A DNA stretch of 64,000 bases from Rheinheimera sediminis (GTDB lineage: Bacteria > Pseudomonadota > Gammaproteobacteria > Enterobacterales > Alteromonadaceae). The translations under genes were made by a program, and so were the position numbers. The notes beneath the pieces were generated by a model. It searched no databases and was not told the DNA's origin. It worked only from the letters and a program-made list of their open reading frames with translations. Positions 8,637 through 16,261 of this stretch are shown one piece after another. Location: assembly GCF_004005375.1 (NCBI RefSeq), contig NZ_RZUF01000010.1, positions 80,388 through 144,387 on the forward strand, read 5' to 3'. How positions within the stretch are numbered: position 1 is the first letter of the stretch; each line of letters begins with the position of its first letter.

Positions 8637-9926
8637 ATGCAATTAACTAATACCAAAGTAGCTTCACAGCAAGTGAGTTTTTTAGATGCGGTACGTATTG
8701 GTCTGGGTGAACAGCAGGGCCTATTTTTCCCTACCCAATGGCCAAGTCTGGATATTGATGCTCTGTTGGAACTGCCTTTTGTTGAGCGCAGCGCCAAAGT
8801 GCTGCACGCTTTGATAGGTGACGAGCTGTCGGCTTCCCAAATTCATCAGATGGTGAGCAATGCTTTTCAGTTTCCGGCCCCTTTAGCTCAAGTGACAGAA
8901 GATGTGGCCTGTTTAGAGTTGTTCCACGGCCCCACTTTAGCCTTTAAAGATTTTGGTGGCCGTTTTATGGCGCAGGCGTTAATTCAGGCGCAGAAGCTAC
9001 AAAACGTCAGCAAAACCACCATTGTCACAGCAACTTCCGGTGATACTGGTGCAGCTGTCGCCCATGCTTTTTATCAGCAGGCTGGTGTGGATGTGGTGAT
9101 TTTATTTCCTAAAGGCAAAATCAGCCCCTTGCAGGAAAAGCTGTTTACCACTTTAGGTCATAACATTCATACCTTAGCCGTAGAAGCAGACTTTGATCAT
9201 TGTCAGGCGCTGGTCAAAGAGGTCTTTAACGATAGAGACTTAGTGAAACAGTTGAATATCAATTCAGCGAACTCTATTAATATCAGTCGTTTATTTGCAC
9301 AAATCTGTTACTACTTCGAAGCTGTAGCTCAGGTACCTAAAGACAAAAGAGATCAAATCGTCATTGCTGTGCCTAGTGGTAACTTCGGTAACCTGACCGC
9401 TGGTCTAATTGCCAAAGTATTAGGTTTGCCTATCAAGCGCATGATAGCTGCCACCAACTTAAATGACACAGTGCCACGTTACTGGAAAGACGGTCAGTGG
9501 ACGCCACATAAAACTATTCCGACTTTATCCAATGCGATGGATGTGAGTGCGCCGAATAACTGGCCACGAGTCGAAGCTTTATTGGCGCAAGGCAAGATTT
9601 CCCGCGACGACTTAGAAGCTGTGATGGTGGATGAGGAGGATACTCAGGTATCGATGCGTCAACTGGCACATTTAGGTTATGTCAGTGAGCCTCATGCTGC
9701 TATTGCTTATAAAGCCTTAAAGCGCAGCTTGCAGCATGGCGAATTTGGTATTTTCTTAGGCACTGCTCATCCGGCTAAATTTAAGGAGCAGGTCGAAAAT
9801 ATCCTTGGTAGTCCTATAGCTTTGCCACCTGAGTTAGCTGCTGTGGCATCAGAGACAAGTTTAAGTGCAGATATGGCGCCGGATTTTGTACAATTACGCC
9901 AATTCTTACTGACTCTGGATCAATAA
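8637..9926 (+). CDS. thrC: Threonine synthase
   Basis: A 429-residue PLP enzyme that converts O-phosphohomoserine to threonine and phosphate. The PLP lysine lies in HGPTLAFKDFGGRF (about residues 100-113), and the phosphate-binding segment TATSGDTGAAVAHAF follows near 130. Length equals that of E. coli ThrC (428). It is the last gene of the thrABC operon. ung starts three bases after its stop, so read-through into ung is likely because no terminator separates them. Confidence 0.97.
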   Translation: MQLTNTKVASQQVSFLDAVRIGLGEQQGLFFPTQWPSLDIDALLELPFVERSAKVLHALIGDELSASQIHQMVSNAFQFPAPLAQVTEDVACLELFHGPTLAFKDFGGRFMAQALIQAQKLQNVSKTTIVTATSGDTGAAVAHAFYQQAGVDVVILFPKGKISPLQEKLFTTLGHNIHTLAVEADFDHCQALVKEVFNDRDLVKQLNINSANSINISRLFAQICYYFEAVAQVPKDKRDQIVIAVPSGNFGNLTAGLIAKVLGLPIKRMIAATNLNDTVPRYWKDGQWTPHKTIPTLSNAMDVSAPNNWPRVEALLAQGKISRDDLEAVMVDEEDTQVSMRQLAHLGYVSEPHAAIAYKALKRSLQHGEFGIFLGTAHPAKFKEQVENILGSPIALPPELAAVASETSLSADMAPDFVQLRQFLLTLDQ

Positions 9927-9929
9927 ACT

Positions 9930-10592
9930 GTGTCTTTAAACTGGCAAGACGTGATTGGGGCTGAAAAAAATCAGCCCTATTTTCTGCAAACTATGGATTA
10001 CTTAAAGCAACAACGCGCTGCAGGCCAGGTGATTTATCCACCTGAATCCCTGGTCTTTAATGCTTTTAAGTTAACGCCTTTTGCAGAGATGAAAGTAGTA
10101 GTGATAGGGCAGGACCCTTATCATGGCCCGAATCAGGCGCATGGTTTAAGTTTCTCAGTGCCTGCAGGAGTGGCTATCCCGCCTTCGCTGCGCAATATCT
10201 ACAAAGAGCTGGCGCAGGAATATGTTGATTTTCAGACCCCAAAGCATGGCTGCCTGGAAAGCTGGGCACAGCAGGGCGTGTTATTACTCAATACCGCATT
10301 AACTGTGGTGGCGAATGAAGCCAACTCACACCGTCACTTAGGTTGGGAGCAGTTTACTGATCAGGTGATACGAGCTATCAGTGCTCATGCAGAAGGTATA
10401 GTATTTCTGTTATGGGGTAGTCATGCGATTAAAAAATCACAGCTAATCGATAAAACGAAACACCATATTCTGACTGCACCTCATCCATCACCTTTGTCAG
10501 CGCACCGCGGCTTTTTAGGCTGTGGTCACTTTGCAAAGGCAAATGAGTTATTGCAGCAGCAGGGTAAAACACCAATCTGTTGGCAAGTATAA
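9930..10592 (+). CDS. ung: Uracil-DNA glycosylase, family 1
   Basis: A 220-residue family-1 enzyme that removes uracil from DNA. The water-activating motif [17 protein letters not shown] is intact (about residues 61-77), and the C-terminal DNA-intercalation motif [11 protein letters not shown] is intact (about 186-196). The start is a GTG three bases after thrC. It is preferred to a later ATG because the family's conserved N-terminal segment ([12 protein letters not shown]) would otherwise be lost. The ribosome-binding site is weak, which suggests coupling to thrC translation. A strong hairpin lies about 75 bases downstream. Confidence 0.96.
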   Translation: MSLNWQDVIGAEKNQPYFLQTMDYLKQQRAAGQVIYPPESLVFNAFKLTPFAEMKVVVIGQDPYHGPNQAHGLSFSVPAGVAIPPSLRNIYKELAQEYVDFQTPKHGCLESWAQQGVLLLNTALTVVANEANSHRHLGWEQFTDQVIRAISAHAEGIVFLLWGSHAIKKSQLIDKTKHHILTAPHPSPLSAHRGFLGCGHFAKANELLQQQGKTPICWQV

Positions 10593-10664
10593 ATAGCGAT
10601 AGTGCGGGCTGGGATAAACCCCGCCTCGACGGTTTCTTCAGAGCCTGAATTACAGCCAAATAAA

Positions 10665-10690
10665 AAGCCCCGACATTGCTGTCGGGGCTT
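10665..10690. terminator. Bidirectional intrinsic terminator, ung / DUF3545 gene
   Basis: AAGCCCCGAC (10665-10674) pairs perfectly with GTCGGGGCTT (10681-10690) around a 6-base loop. A-runs on the left and Ts on the right allow termination in both directions. It lies between the convergent ung and the small minus-strand gene whose stop codon is at 10694. Confidence 0.85.
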
Positions 10691-10693
10691 CAT

Positions 10694-10870
10694 TTAACTT
10701 AATTCTATATCAACTAACTCAGGTTCTATGGTCCAATCTATGTCTTCTAGTTCTCGTTTTAAGCGCTGGCGTTCTTTCACTGCTTCAATTTCCCGCCACT
10801 TACGTTTTACTGCGCGGCTCTTTGTAGCAGGTCGCTCCAACATATTCAGTAAATCTTCGAAGCTTTCCAT
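10694..10870 (-). CDS. DUF3545 family small protein
   Basis: A 58-codon gene on the minus strand, starting MESFEDLLNMLERP. The core RAVKRKWREIEAVKERQRLK is highly charged and predicted helical, and the tail is acidic. It resembles the DUF3545 family of short proteins common in Shewanella and Alteromonas relatives, recognised here by the RxxK(R)KWREIEAxK(D/E)R pattern. AGAGGGG precedes the ATG at a good distance, and a strong terminator lies right after the stop. The function of the family is not known; basic charge and small size would suit binding of nucleic acid or protein, which is only a guess. Confidence 0.75.
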   Translation of the reverse strand: MESFEDLLNMLERPATKSRAVKRKWREIEAVKERQRLKRELEDIDWTIEPELVDIELS

Positions 10871-10954
10871 GGTTGCCCCTCTGAGTTGTTGTTATTTTCA
10901 ACAAATTAGTACCACACTTTGTCTAAAAATAAAATAACTCTTTGACACAAATAT

Positions 10955-10980
10955 GAACGAAAAATGAATGTTTTTCGTTC
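10955..10980 (-). terminator. AT-rich hairpin after pgi
   Basis: GAACGAAAAA (10955-10964) and TTTTTCGTTC (10971-10980) form a perfect 10-bp inverted repeat with a 6-base loop, 10 bases past the pgi stop. The stem itself provides the U-tract on either strand. It is weaker than a GC-rich terminator and may also sit in the promoter region of the DUF3545 gene. Confidence 0.5.
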
Positions 10981-10990
10981 AGTCTCTGGG

Positions 10991-12619
10991 CTAGTTCGAG
11001 GTTAACTGTTTAAAGTGTGCAATCAAAGCTTCTGTCGAGCCATCGAAGCTATTAAGCTTTTGCTCCGACAACACCTGATAAATCGGCGTAGATAGCTGTT
11101 TACCCAGCTCTACGCCCCATTGATCAAAAGAGTTGATATTCCAAAGCACGCCTTGGCAAAACACTTTCTGCTCATAGAGTGCGATCAGGGCTCCCAGGTA
11201 ATAAGGCGACAATTCTGGCAGTAGTAAGGTATTACTTGGTTTATTGCCCGGGGATACTTTGTGTGGTGCCAAAGCACTGGCTTCAGCTTCAGAAGCTCCG
11301 CTTGCCAGTACTTCTGCTTTAGCTTCTTCAAAGGTTTTGCCTTGCATCAATGCCTGGGTTTGAGCAAAACAGTGTGCCGCTAACCTGTGGTGATGATCTT
11401 TGAGCTCATGACTGACTTTGGCCGGCAGAATAAAATCTGAAGGCACAGCTAATACACTTTGATGCAATAACTGGTGGTAGGCATGCTGGCCATTGGTGCC
11501 TGCATCTCCCCAAATGACAGGAGCTGTCGCATCTGTTAATGGCTTGCCATCAAGATCCACCCCTTTACCATTACTTTCCATATCCAGCTGCTGTACGTAA
11601 GAGGGCAGGAAACGTAAATAATGGCTGTACGGCAGTAAGGCTTGCGCCTGACAACCTTTGGCATTGATATACCAGACACCAAGCAAAGCTAAAATGACAG
11701 GCATATTTTGCTCAAGTGGCGCATTGATAAAATGCTGATCCATGTCGCGCGCGCCCTTGAGCAGTTGTTGGAATTGCTCCATACCCAACTGCAATGCGAC
11801 CGGGAAGCCGATGGCAGACCATAACGAATATCGACCACCTACCCAATCCCACATCGGCAGAATATGTTCAGCCACTATGCCAAACTCCGCTGCAGCTTTG
11901 ATATTGGACGAGGTCGCCCAAAAATGCTGAGCTATGGCGGCTTTATCTGCGCCTTTGTCAATGAACCACTGACGCACAGCCAAAGCGTTTTGTTTGGTTT
12001 CTTCAGTGCCAAAAGATTTAGAGGCAACGAACACCAAGGTTGTTGCTGGGTTCAAAGCTTTCACCACATCAGAGACGACTGCACCATCTATATTACCGGC
12101 AAAGTGAATACGCACCGGGCTTTGGTTAAAAGGTGCTAAAGCTTCACAGGCCATTTGTGGGCCAAGCAAAGAGCCACCAATACCAATCCAGATCAGATCG
12201 GTAATAGCATCGCCCTGATAGCCTTTGTAGCTGCCTTGATGCAACTGGCCAATCAGTTCTGCCATCTGTGCGTGGCAGGCCTGAATTTCAGGTTGTAAAT
12301 CAACACCATCTAGCACTAGCGGAGTTGTTGCATCTGCACGTAACGCCATATGCCAAACGGCACGTTGTTCAGTATTGTTTATTTTGTCGCCACTTAGCAT
12401 CTGCTGAGTTTTGCTGTGGATCTGGCTTTGTTTTGCCAGCTCCAACAGCTTTTGCCAGATGCCATCTGTGATCAGGTTTTTGGAAAAATCCAGGTGAATA
12501 CCACAGGCATTGACCTGGAGTTTCTCAGCCCGTGTTGGATCTGCAGCAAACTCTTGACGCAAGGATAAAGGCTGTTGCGCGAGCTGTTTTAACTCTGCCC
12601 AGAGTGCAGACGACATCAT
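10991..12619 (-). CDS. pgi: Glucose-6-phosphate isomerase
   Basis: A 542-residue enzyme interconverting glucose-6-phosphate and fructose-6-phosphate. Visible motifs are the sugar-phosphate-binding segment WIGIGGSLLGPQ (about 145-156), FVASKSFGTEET (about 200-211), the PGI signature WDWVGGRYSLWSAIG (about 262-276), and SNGKGVD with the catalytic-loop GDAGTNGQHAYHQ region (about 350-385). Length is typical (549 in E. coli). It follows tal on the same strand after 82 bases holding a 24-bp repeat array, giving a tal-pgi unit that links the pentose phosphate pathway with upper glycolysis. Confidence 0.97.
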   Translation of the reverse strand: MMSSALWAELKQLAQQPLSLRQEFAADPTRAEKLQVNACGIHLDFSKNLITDGIWQKLLELAKQSQIHSKTQQMLSGDKINNTEQRAVWHMALRADATTPLVLDGVDLQPEIQACHAQMAELIGQLHQGSYKGYQGDAITDLIWIGIGGSLLGPQMACEALAPFNQSPVRIHFAGNIDGAVVSDVVKALNPATTLVFVASKSFGTEETKQNALAVRQWFIDKGADKAAIAQHFWATSSNIKAAAEFGIVAEHILPMWDWVGGRYSLWSAIGFPVALQLGMEQFQQLLKGARDMDQHFINAPLEQNMPVILALLGVWYINAKGCQAQALLPYSHYLRFLPSYVQQLDMESNGKGVDLDGKPLTDATAPVIWGDAGTNGQHAYHQLLHQSVLAVPSDFILPAKVSHELKDHHHRLAAHCFAQTQALMQGKTFEEAKAEVLASGASEAEASALAPHKVSPGNKPSNTLLLPELSPYYLGALIALYEQKVFCQGVLWNINSFDQWGVELGKQLSTPIYQVLSEQKLNSFDGSTEALIAHFKQLTSN

Positions 12620-12650
12620 ATAAACTCCTGTAGTGATCCGATGGTGATTA

Positions 12651-12722
12651 AAGTTAAGCCTGTATTTAGATCTTTAATTAAGCCTTTGATTGGGCTGGTA
12701 ATTAAGCCTGTAACTGCGCCTG
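12651..12722 (-). repeat. Three imperfect 24-bp tandem repeats between tal and pgi
   Basis: The core TTAAGCCT occurs at 12654, 12678 and 12702, exactly 24 bp apart, each preceded by an A/T-rich stretch; a partial fourth copy (AATTAAAG) follows at 12723. The third copy includes the tal stop codon, so the array forms the tal-pgi intercistronic spacer. No terminator hairpin is seen within it. Confidence 0.6.
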
Positions 12723-13658
12723 AATTAAAGTTTCCAGCTTGCGTTGGTCAACGGCAAATTTACGAATACCTTCCGACAATTTTTCGGTAGCCATTGCATC
12801 TTCGTTCAGCGCCCAGCGGAATTCTGCTTCAGTTAAAGCCGCAGTTTCTTTGGCGGTAGCGCCAGTATCCTGCAGATGCACAGTCAAAGTGCCTTGTTGC
12901 TGACTAAGTTCTTCCAATAAGCCTGGGCTGATGGTTAAACGGTCACAACCTGCTAAAGCTAAAACTTCGCCGATATTGCGGAAGCTTGCACCCATCACTA
13001 CGGTTTTATGGCCATAAGTTTTAAAGTAACGATAAATCTCACGCACTGACACAACACCTGGATCGGTTTCTGCTGTGTAGTCTTGTTTGGTGTTGGCTTT
13101 GTACCAGTCCAGAATACGGCCAACAAAAGGAGAAATTAAGAAGATGCCGGCTTCAGCGCAAGCACGTGCTTGTGCCATATGGAACAGCAGAGTCAGGTTA
13201 CACTGAATACCTTGTTGCTCAAGATGGCGTGCTGCCTGAATACCTTCCCAGGTGGAGGCTATCTTGATCAAAATACGATCTTTGCTGATACCATTTTCTT
13301 CATATAAAGCCACCAACTGCAGCGCTTTATCAATGCTGGCTTGAGTATCAAAAGATAACCGGGCATCCACTTCAGTCGACACGCGACCTGGTACTAACTT
13401 ACTGATCTGAGAGCCGATATCGACCGCAAATTTATCGCTGGCTATGCTAACCTGAGTCGCCAGATCTGAGCTTTTGCTTTTAGCATAAGCTACGGCCTGA
13501 GCTAATAATGGCTTAGAAAATTCCAGCTGACTGGCGTTTAGTAATAAAGAGGGGTTTGTTGTCGCGTCTACAGGGCGGAATTGTTCAATGGCGCCTAAGT
13601 CACCACTGTCGACCACAACCGTAGTCACTGCTTTTAGCTGTTCAAGTAAAGTGCTCAT
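12702..13658 (-). CDS. tal: Transaldolase (TalB type)
   Basis: A 318-residue class I transaldolase of the pentose phosphate pathway, about the length of E. coli TalB. It carries the active-site signature [10 protein letters not shown] near residue 27. The Schiff-base lysine lies in [15 protein letters not shown] (about residues 127-141). [10 protein letters not shown] near 223 is also conserved. It is the first gene of a two-gene minus-strand unit with pgi. The ATG directly precedes the conserved [12 protein letters not shown] segment. Confidence 0.97.
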   Translation of the reverse strand: MSTLLEQLKAVTTVVVDSGDLGAIEQFRPVDATTNPSLLLNASQLEFSKPLLAQAVAYAKSKSSDLATQVSIASDKFAVDIGSQISKLVPGRVSTEVDARLSFDTQASIDKALQLVALYEENGISKDRILIKIASTWEGIQAARHLEQQGIQCNLTLLFHMAQARACAEAGIFLISPFVGRILDWYKANTKQDYTAETDPGVVSVREIYRYFKTYGHKTVVMGASFRNIGEVLALAGCDRLTISPGLLEELSQQQGTLTVHLQDTGATAKETAALTEAEFRWALNEDAMATEKLSEGIRKFAVDQRKLETLIQAQLQA

Positions 13659-13953
13659 ATTGTTTTATTACCATTTTTTTGATCACAAGTCAGTGATGTG
13701 GGGCTTAATACTAAATAAATGTAGGAAAATTACAACACAAAAACAGGCTTTTGTGGCAAGTTTCCAGCATCCGGAATTCTGTTTATTTTGCGGTTCTTTC
13801 TCATACAGCATAAAGCTTTTATGTTAACCCGAGCTTAGCATGAAAAAAAGTAAAAACCATGTCAAAGCCGCGTCCGTATTGAGTGTTGTTGTCGAGCTAA
13901 AGCATTTAATTTGATATAGTTGTATCAATTCGTTGTACAGGAAACTAAAACCC
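13659..13953. promoter_or_regulatory. Divergent tal / yaaA intergenic region
   Basis: This 295-bp A/T-rich gap separates the divergent tal and yaaA genes and holds no convincing gene. Near yaaA, TTGATA (13911-13916) and TATCAA (13922-13927) form a perfect 6-bp inverted repeat with a 5-base spacer overlapping a possible -10 (TATAGT, 13915-13920). An operator there is possible but unproven. Confidence 0.35.
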
Positions 13954-14733
13954 ATGTTGATGGTGATATCACCCGCCAAAGATTTAGATTACCAGAGCCC
14001 GTTATCAGTCACTGCTTTTAGCCAGCCTGCTTTGCTTGATCAAAGCCTTGAATTGATGACTTATTGTCGCGATCTGACTCCAGCTCAGTTATCCAGTCTG
14101 ATGCATATCAGTGACAAACTGGCTGGCCTGAATGCAGCACGGTTTGCAGAGTGGTCCACACCTTTTACACCGGAAAATGCCCGGCAGGCGTTGTTTGCTT
14201 TTAATGGCGATGTGTATCAGGGCTTACAAGCGTCCAGTCTGAAACAGCAGGAGATCGATTATGCCCAACAACACTTACGTATTTTAAGTGGTTTGTATGG
14301 AGTATTACGGCCTTTGGATCTGATGCAGCCTTACCGTCTGGAAATGGGCACTTCGTTAGAAAATGGCCGTGGTAAAAATTTATATCAGTTCTGGGGTGAT
14401 CGTATCAGTACTGAACTGAATCAACAGCTGGAACAGTTAAATTCACAGATGCTACTGAACTTAGCCTCGCAGGAATACTTTAAAGCCGTGGATAAAAAAG
14501 CGCTGAACGCCAAAGTACTGAATGTGGAATTCAAAGACTTCAAAAATGGTCAGTATAAAATCATCAGCTTTTTTGCTAAAAAAGCCCGTGGTCTGATGGC
14601 GCGTTATGTCATTGAGCACCAGATAGATCAGGTGGATGGCTTAAAGCAATTTAGCAGTGCCGGTTACCAGTTCAGCAGCTCCGAATCCAACGCTGATACC
14701 TTAGTTTTTACACGGATGCAACAACAAAATTAA
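13954..14733 (+). CDS. yaaA: YaaA family peroxide-stress protein (DUF328)
   Basis: A 259-residue protein closely matching E. coli YaaA, which helps lower free iron during hydrogen peroxide stress and has a DNA-binding fold. Conserved blocks are [13 protein letters not shown] at the N-terminus, [26 protein letters not shown] (shown in part) near 105-130, KNLYQFWGD near 142 and the late [15 protein letters not shown] near 208. The start chosen is the ATG at 13954, beginning MLMVISPAK as in the family. An in-frame codon 21 bases upstream would add a tail the family lacks, and AGGAAAC lies 9-15 bases before the chosen ATG. Confidence 0.93.
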   Translation: MLMVISPAKDLDYQSPLSVTAFSQPALLDQSLELMTYCRDLTPAQLSSLMHISDKLAGLNAARFAEWSTPFTPENARQALFAFNGDVYQGLQASSLKQQEIDYAQQHLRILSGLYGVLRPLDLMQPYRLEMGTSLENGRGKNLYQFWGDRISTELNQQLEQLNSQMLLNLASQEYFKAVDKKALNAKVLNVEFKDFKNGQYKIISFFAKKARGLMARYVIEHQIDQVDGLKQFSSAGYQFSSSESNADTLVFTRMQQQN

Positions 14734-14734
14734 T

Positions 14735-14791
14735 ACTTCGCCGTTTTTAGGCGAAGTAAGCCAGAAAAGCCGCAGAAAACTGCGGCTTTTT
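14735..14791 (+). terminator. Tandem hairpins after yaaA
   Basis: Two hairpins follow the stop: ACTTCGCC/GGCGAAGT (14735-14742 with 14750-14757), then AAGCCGCA/TGCGGCTT (14767-14774 with 14781-14788) ending in a T-run. The second is a standard intrinsic terminator. Confidence 0.85.
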
Positions 14792-14853
14792 GTTGCGCTT
14801 TTTTAATTGGCTTTTGCTAAAATGCGCGGCTCTATTGATCCGAGTGTTGCCCT

Positions 14854-16152
14854 ATGAAATTCCCTGGTCGTCGTAAACTTAAACATTATTTTCCTGTGTC
14901 TCAGCCTAAGCTGACTTTACCCAGCTACGAAGTACGGCCTGAGCTGGATACTTATATTGTGGGTTTGGACCAAACCATAGTGGATGTGATTGCCAACGTC
15001 AGTGATGAATTCCTGGAAAAGTACGGCATAGGCAAAGGGTTATCCAACTTAGTGGAGCATGGCAAAGCTGACCTGATTTATCAGGAACTGGTTGGCTCCA
15101 ATGCTATTTCTGATCACTTTGCTGGCGGCACTATCGGCAATACAGTGCATAACTACTCTGTACTGGCTGATGATAAATCCGTGTTATTGGGTGTGATGTC
15201 AGCCAATATTCAACTAGGTTCTCCAGCCTATCACTACTTATGCCATACCAGCAGCAAAGTGGATATGAACCATCTGCAAGGCGTAGCTGGTGATATAGGC
15301 CGTGGTATTACCATGATTACGCCTGATGGCGAACGTACTTTTGTGATAGATCCGGGCGACATGGACGAGCTGACAGCAGCTTATATTCCTACGGATATTA
15401 TTTCTAAAGCCGCAGCCATTGTGGTCAGCGCTTATCCGCTGCGCGCCACCGATCAGCCGATCCAGCAGGCCATGGTGAAAATGTTGTCCGATGCTAAAGC
15501 TGCGGATGTGCCTGTCGTGATGAGCTTAGGCACTAAACATTTAGTTGAAGAGCACAGGGAGCTGATTCAGCAAACTCTGGCGCAGTATGTCAATGTGCTG
15601 GCGATGAATGAACTGGAAGCTGAAGCTTTAACTGGTTTTTCCGATCCATTGCTCGCAGCAGAAGCAGCTTTGGATTATGTTGATATGGTGCTATTAACTG
15701 CAGGCCCAGAGGGCTTGTATTTATGTGGTTACACAGACTCATCTGCCAAACGTGAAACTACGAATCCGATTAAATCCGGTGCTTTAGCGGATTACAACGA
15801 GTTTGAGTTCAGCCGTCCTATGCAGAAAAAAGACTGCCAGCAGCCAGTGAAAGTCTACTCGCATATAGACCCTTATTTAGGTGGGCCTGAGCGGATTAAA
15901 AATACCAATGGTGCAGGCGATGGTGCTTTAGCTGCTATTTTGCATGATATAGCGGCGAATCATTTCCATCGTCAAACATTGCCGCTGTCCAGTAAACACG
16001 AACAGCCTTATCTGGCGTATTCGTCTTTTGCTCAGATCTGTAAATACGCTAACCGCGTTAGTTACGCCATTCTGGTGCAAAATGCGCCACGCTTGTCTAA
16101 AGGCTTACCGGAAAAAGAAGACTCCCTGGAAGAGAGCTACTGGGACAGGTAA
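14854..16152 (+). CDS. gsk: Inosine/guanosine kinase
   Basis: A 432-residue PfkB-family nucleoside kinase, nearly collinear with E. coli Gsk (434 residues) from MKFPGRRK to the C-terminal EDSLEESYWDR. It phosphorylates inosine and guanosine for purine salvage. The anion-hole motif NTNGAGDGALAA with the catalytic Asp is present near residue 352, and FAGGTIGNTVHNYSVLADD forms the N-terminal substrate region. It appears monocistronic: a terminator lies upstream (after yaaA) and another downstream. Confidence 0.95.
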   Translation: MKFPGRRKLKHYFPVSQPKLTLPSYEVRPELDTYIVGLDQTIVDVIANVSDEFLEKYGIGKGLSNLVEHGKADLIYQELVGSNAISDHFAGGTIGNTVHNYSVLADDKSVLLGVMSANIQLGSPAYHYLCHTSSKVDMNHLQGVAGDIGRGITMITPDGERTFVIDPGDMDELTAAYIPTDIISKAAAIVVSAYPLRATDQPIQQAMVKMLSDAKAADVPVVMSLGTKHLVEEHRELIQQTLAQYVNVLAMNELEAEALTGFSDPLLAAEAALDYVDMVLLTAGPEGLYLCGYTDSSAKRETTNPIKSGALADYNEFEFSRPMQKKDCQQPVKVYSHIDPYLGGPERIKNTNGAGDGALAAILHDIAANHFHRQTLPLSSKHEQPYLAYSSFAQICKYANRVSYAILVQNAPRLSKGLPEKEDSLEESYWDR

Positions 16153-16175
16153 CAGCCAGTTACAAATTCAGCACT

Positions 16176-16205
16176 GAAGGCCGGTATTCCCGGCCTTCTT
16201 ATTTT
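16176..16205 (+). terminator. Intrinsic terminator after gsk
   Basis: GAAGGCCGG (16176-16184) pairs with CCGGCCTTC (16190-16198) around a 5-base loop and is followed by a T-rich tail. Confidence 0.85.
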
Positions 16206-16261
16206 CAGCGTCTTTCTATATAGTGCCCTGGACTTTTTCTCTTGCTGTACAAGGAATGTAA

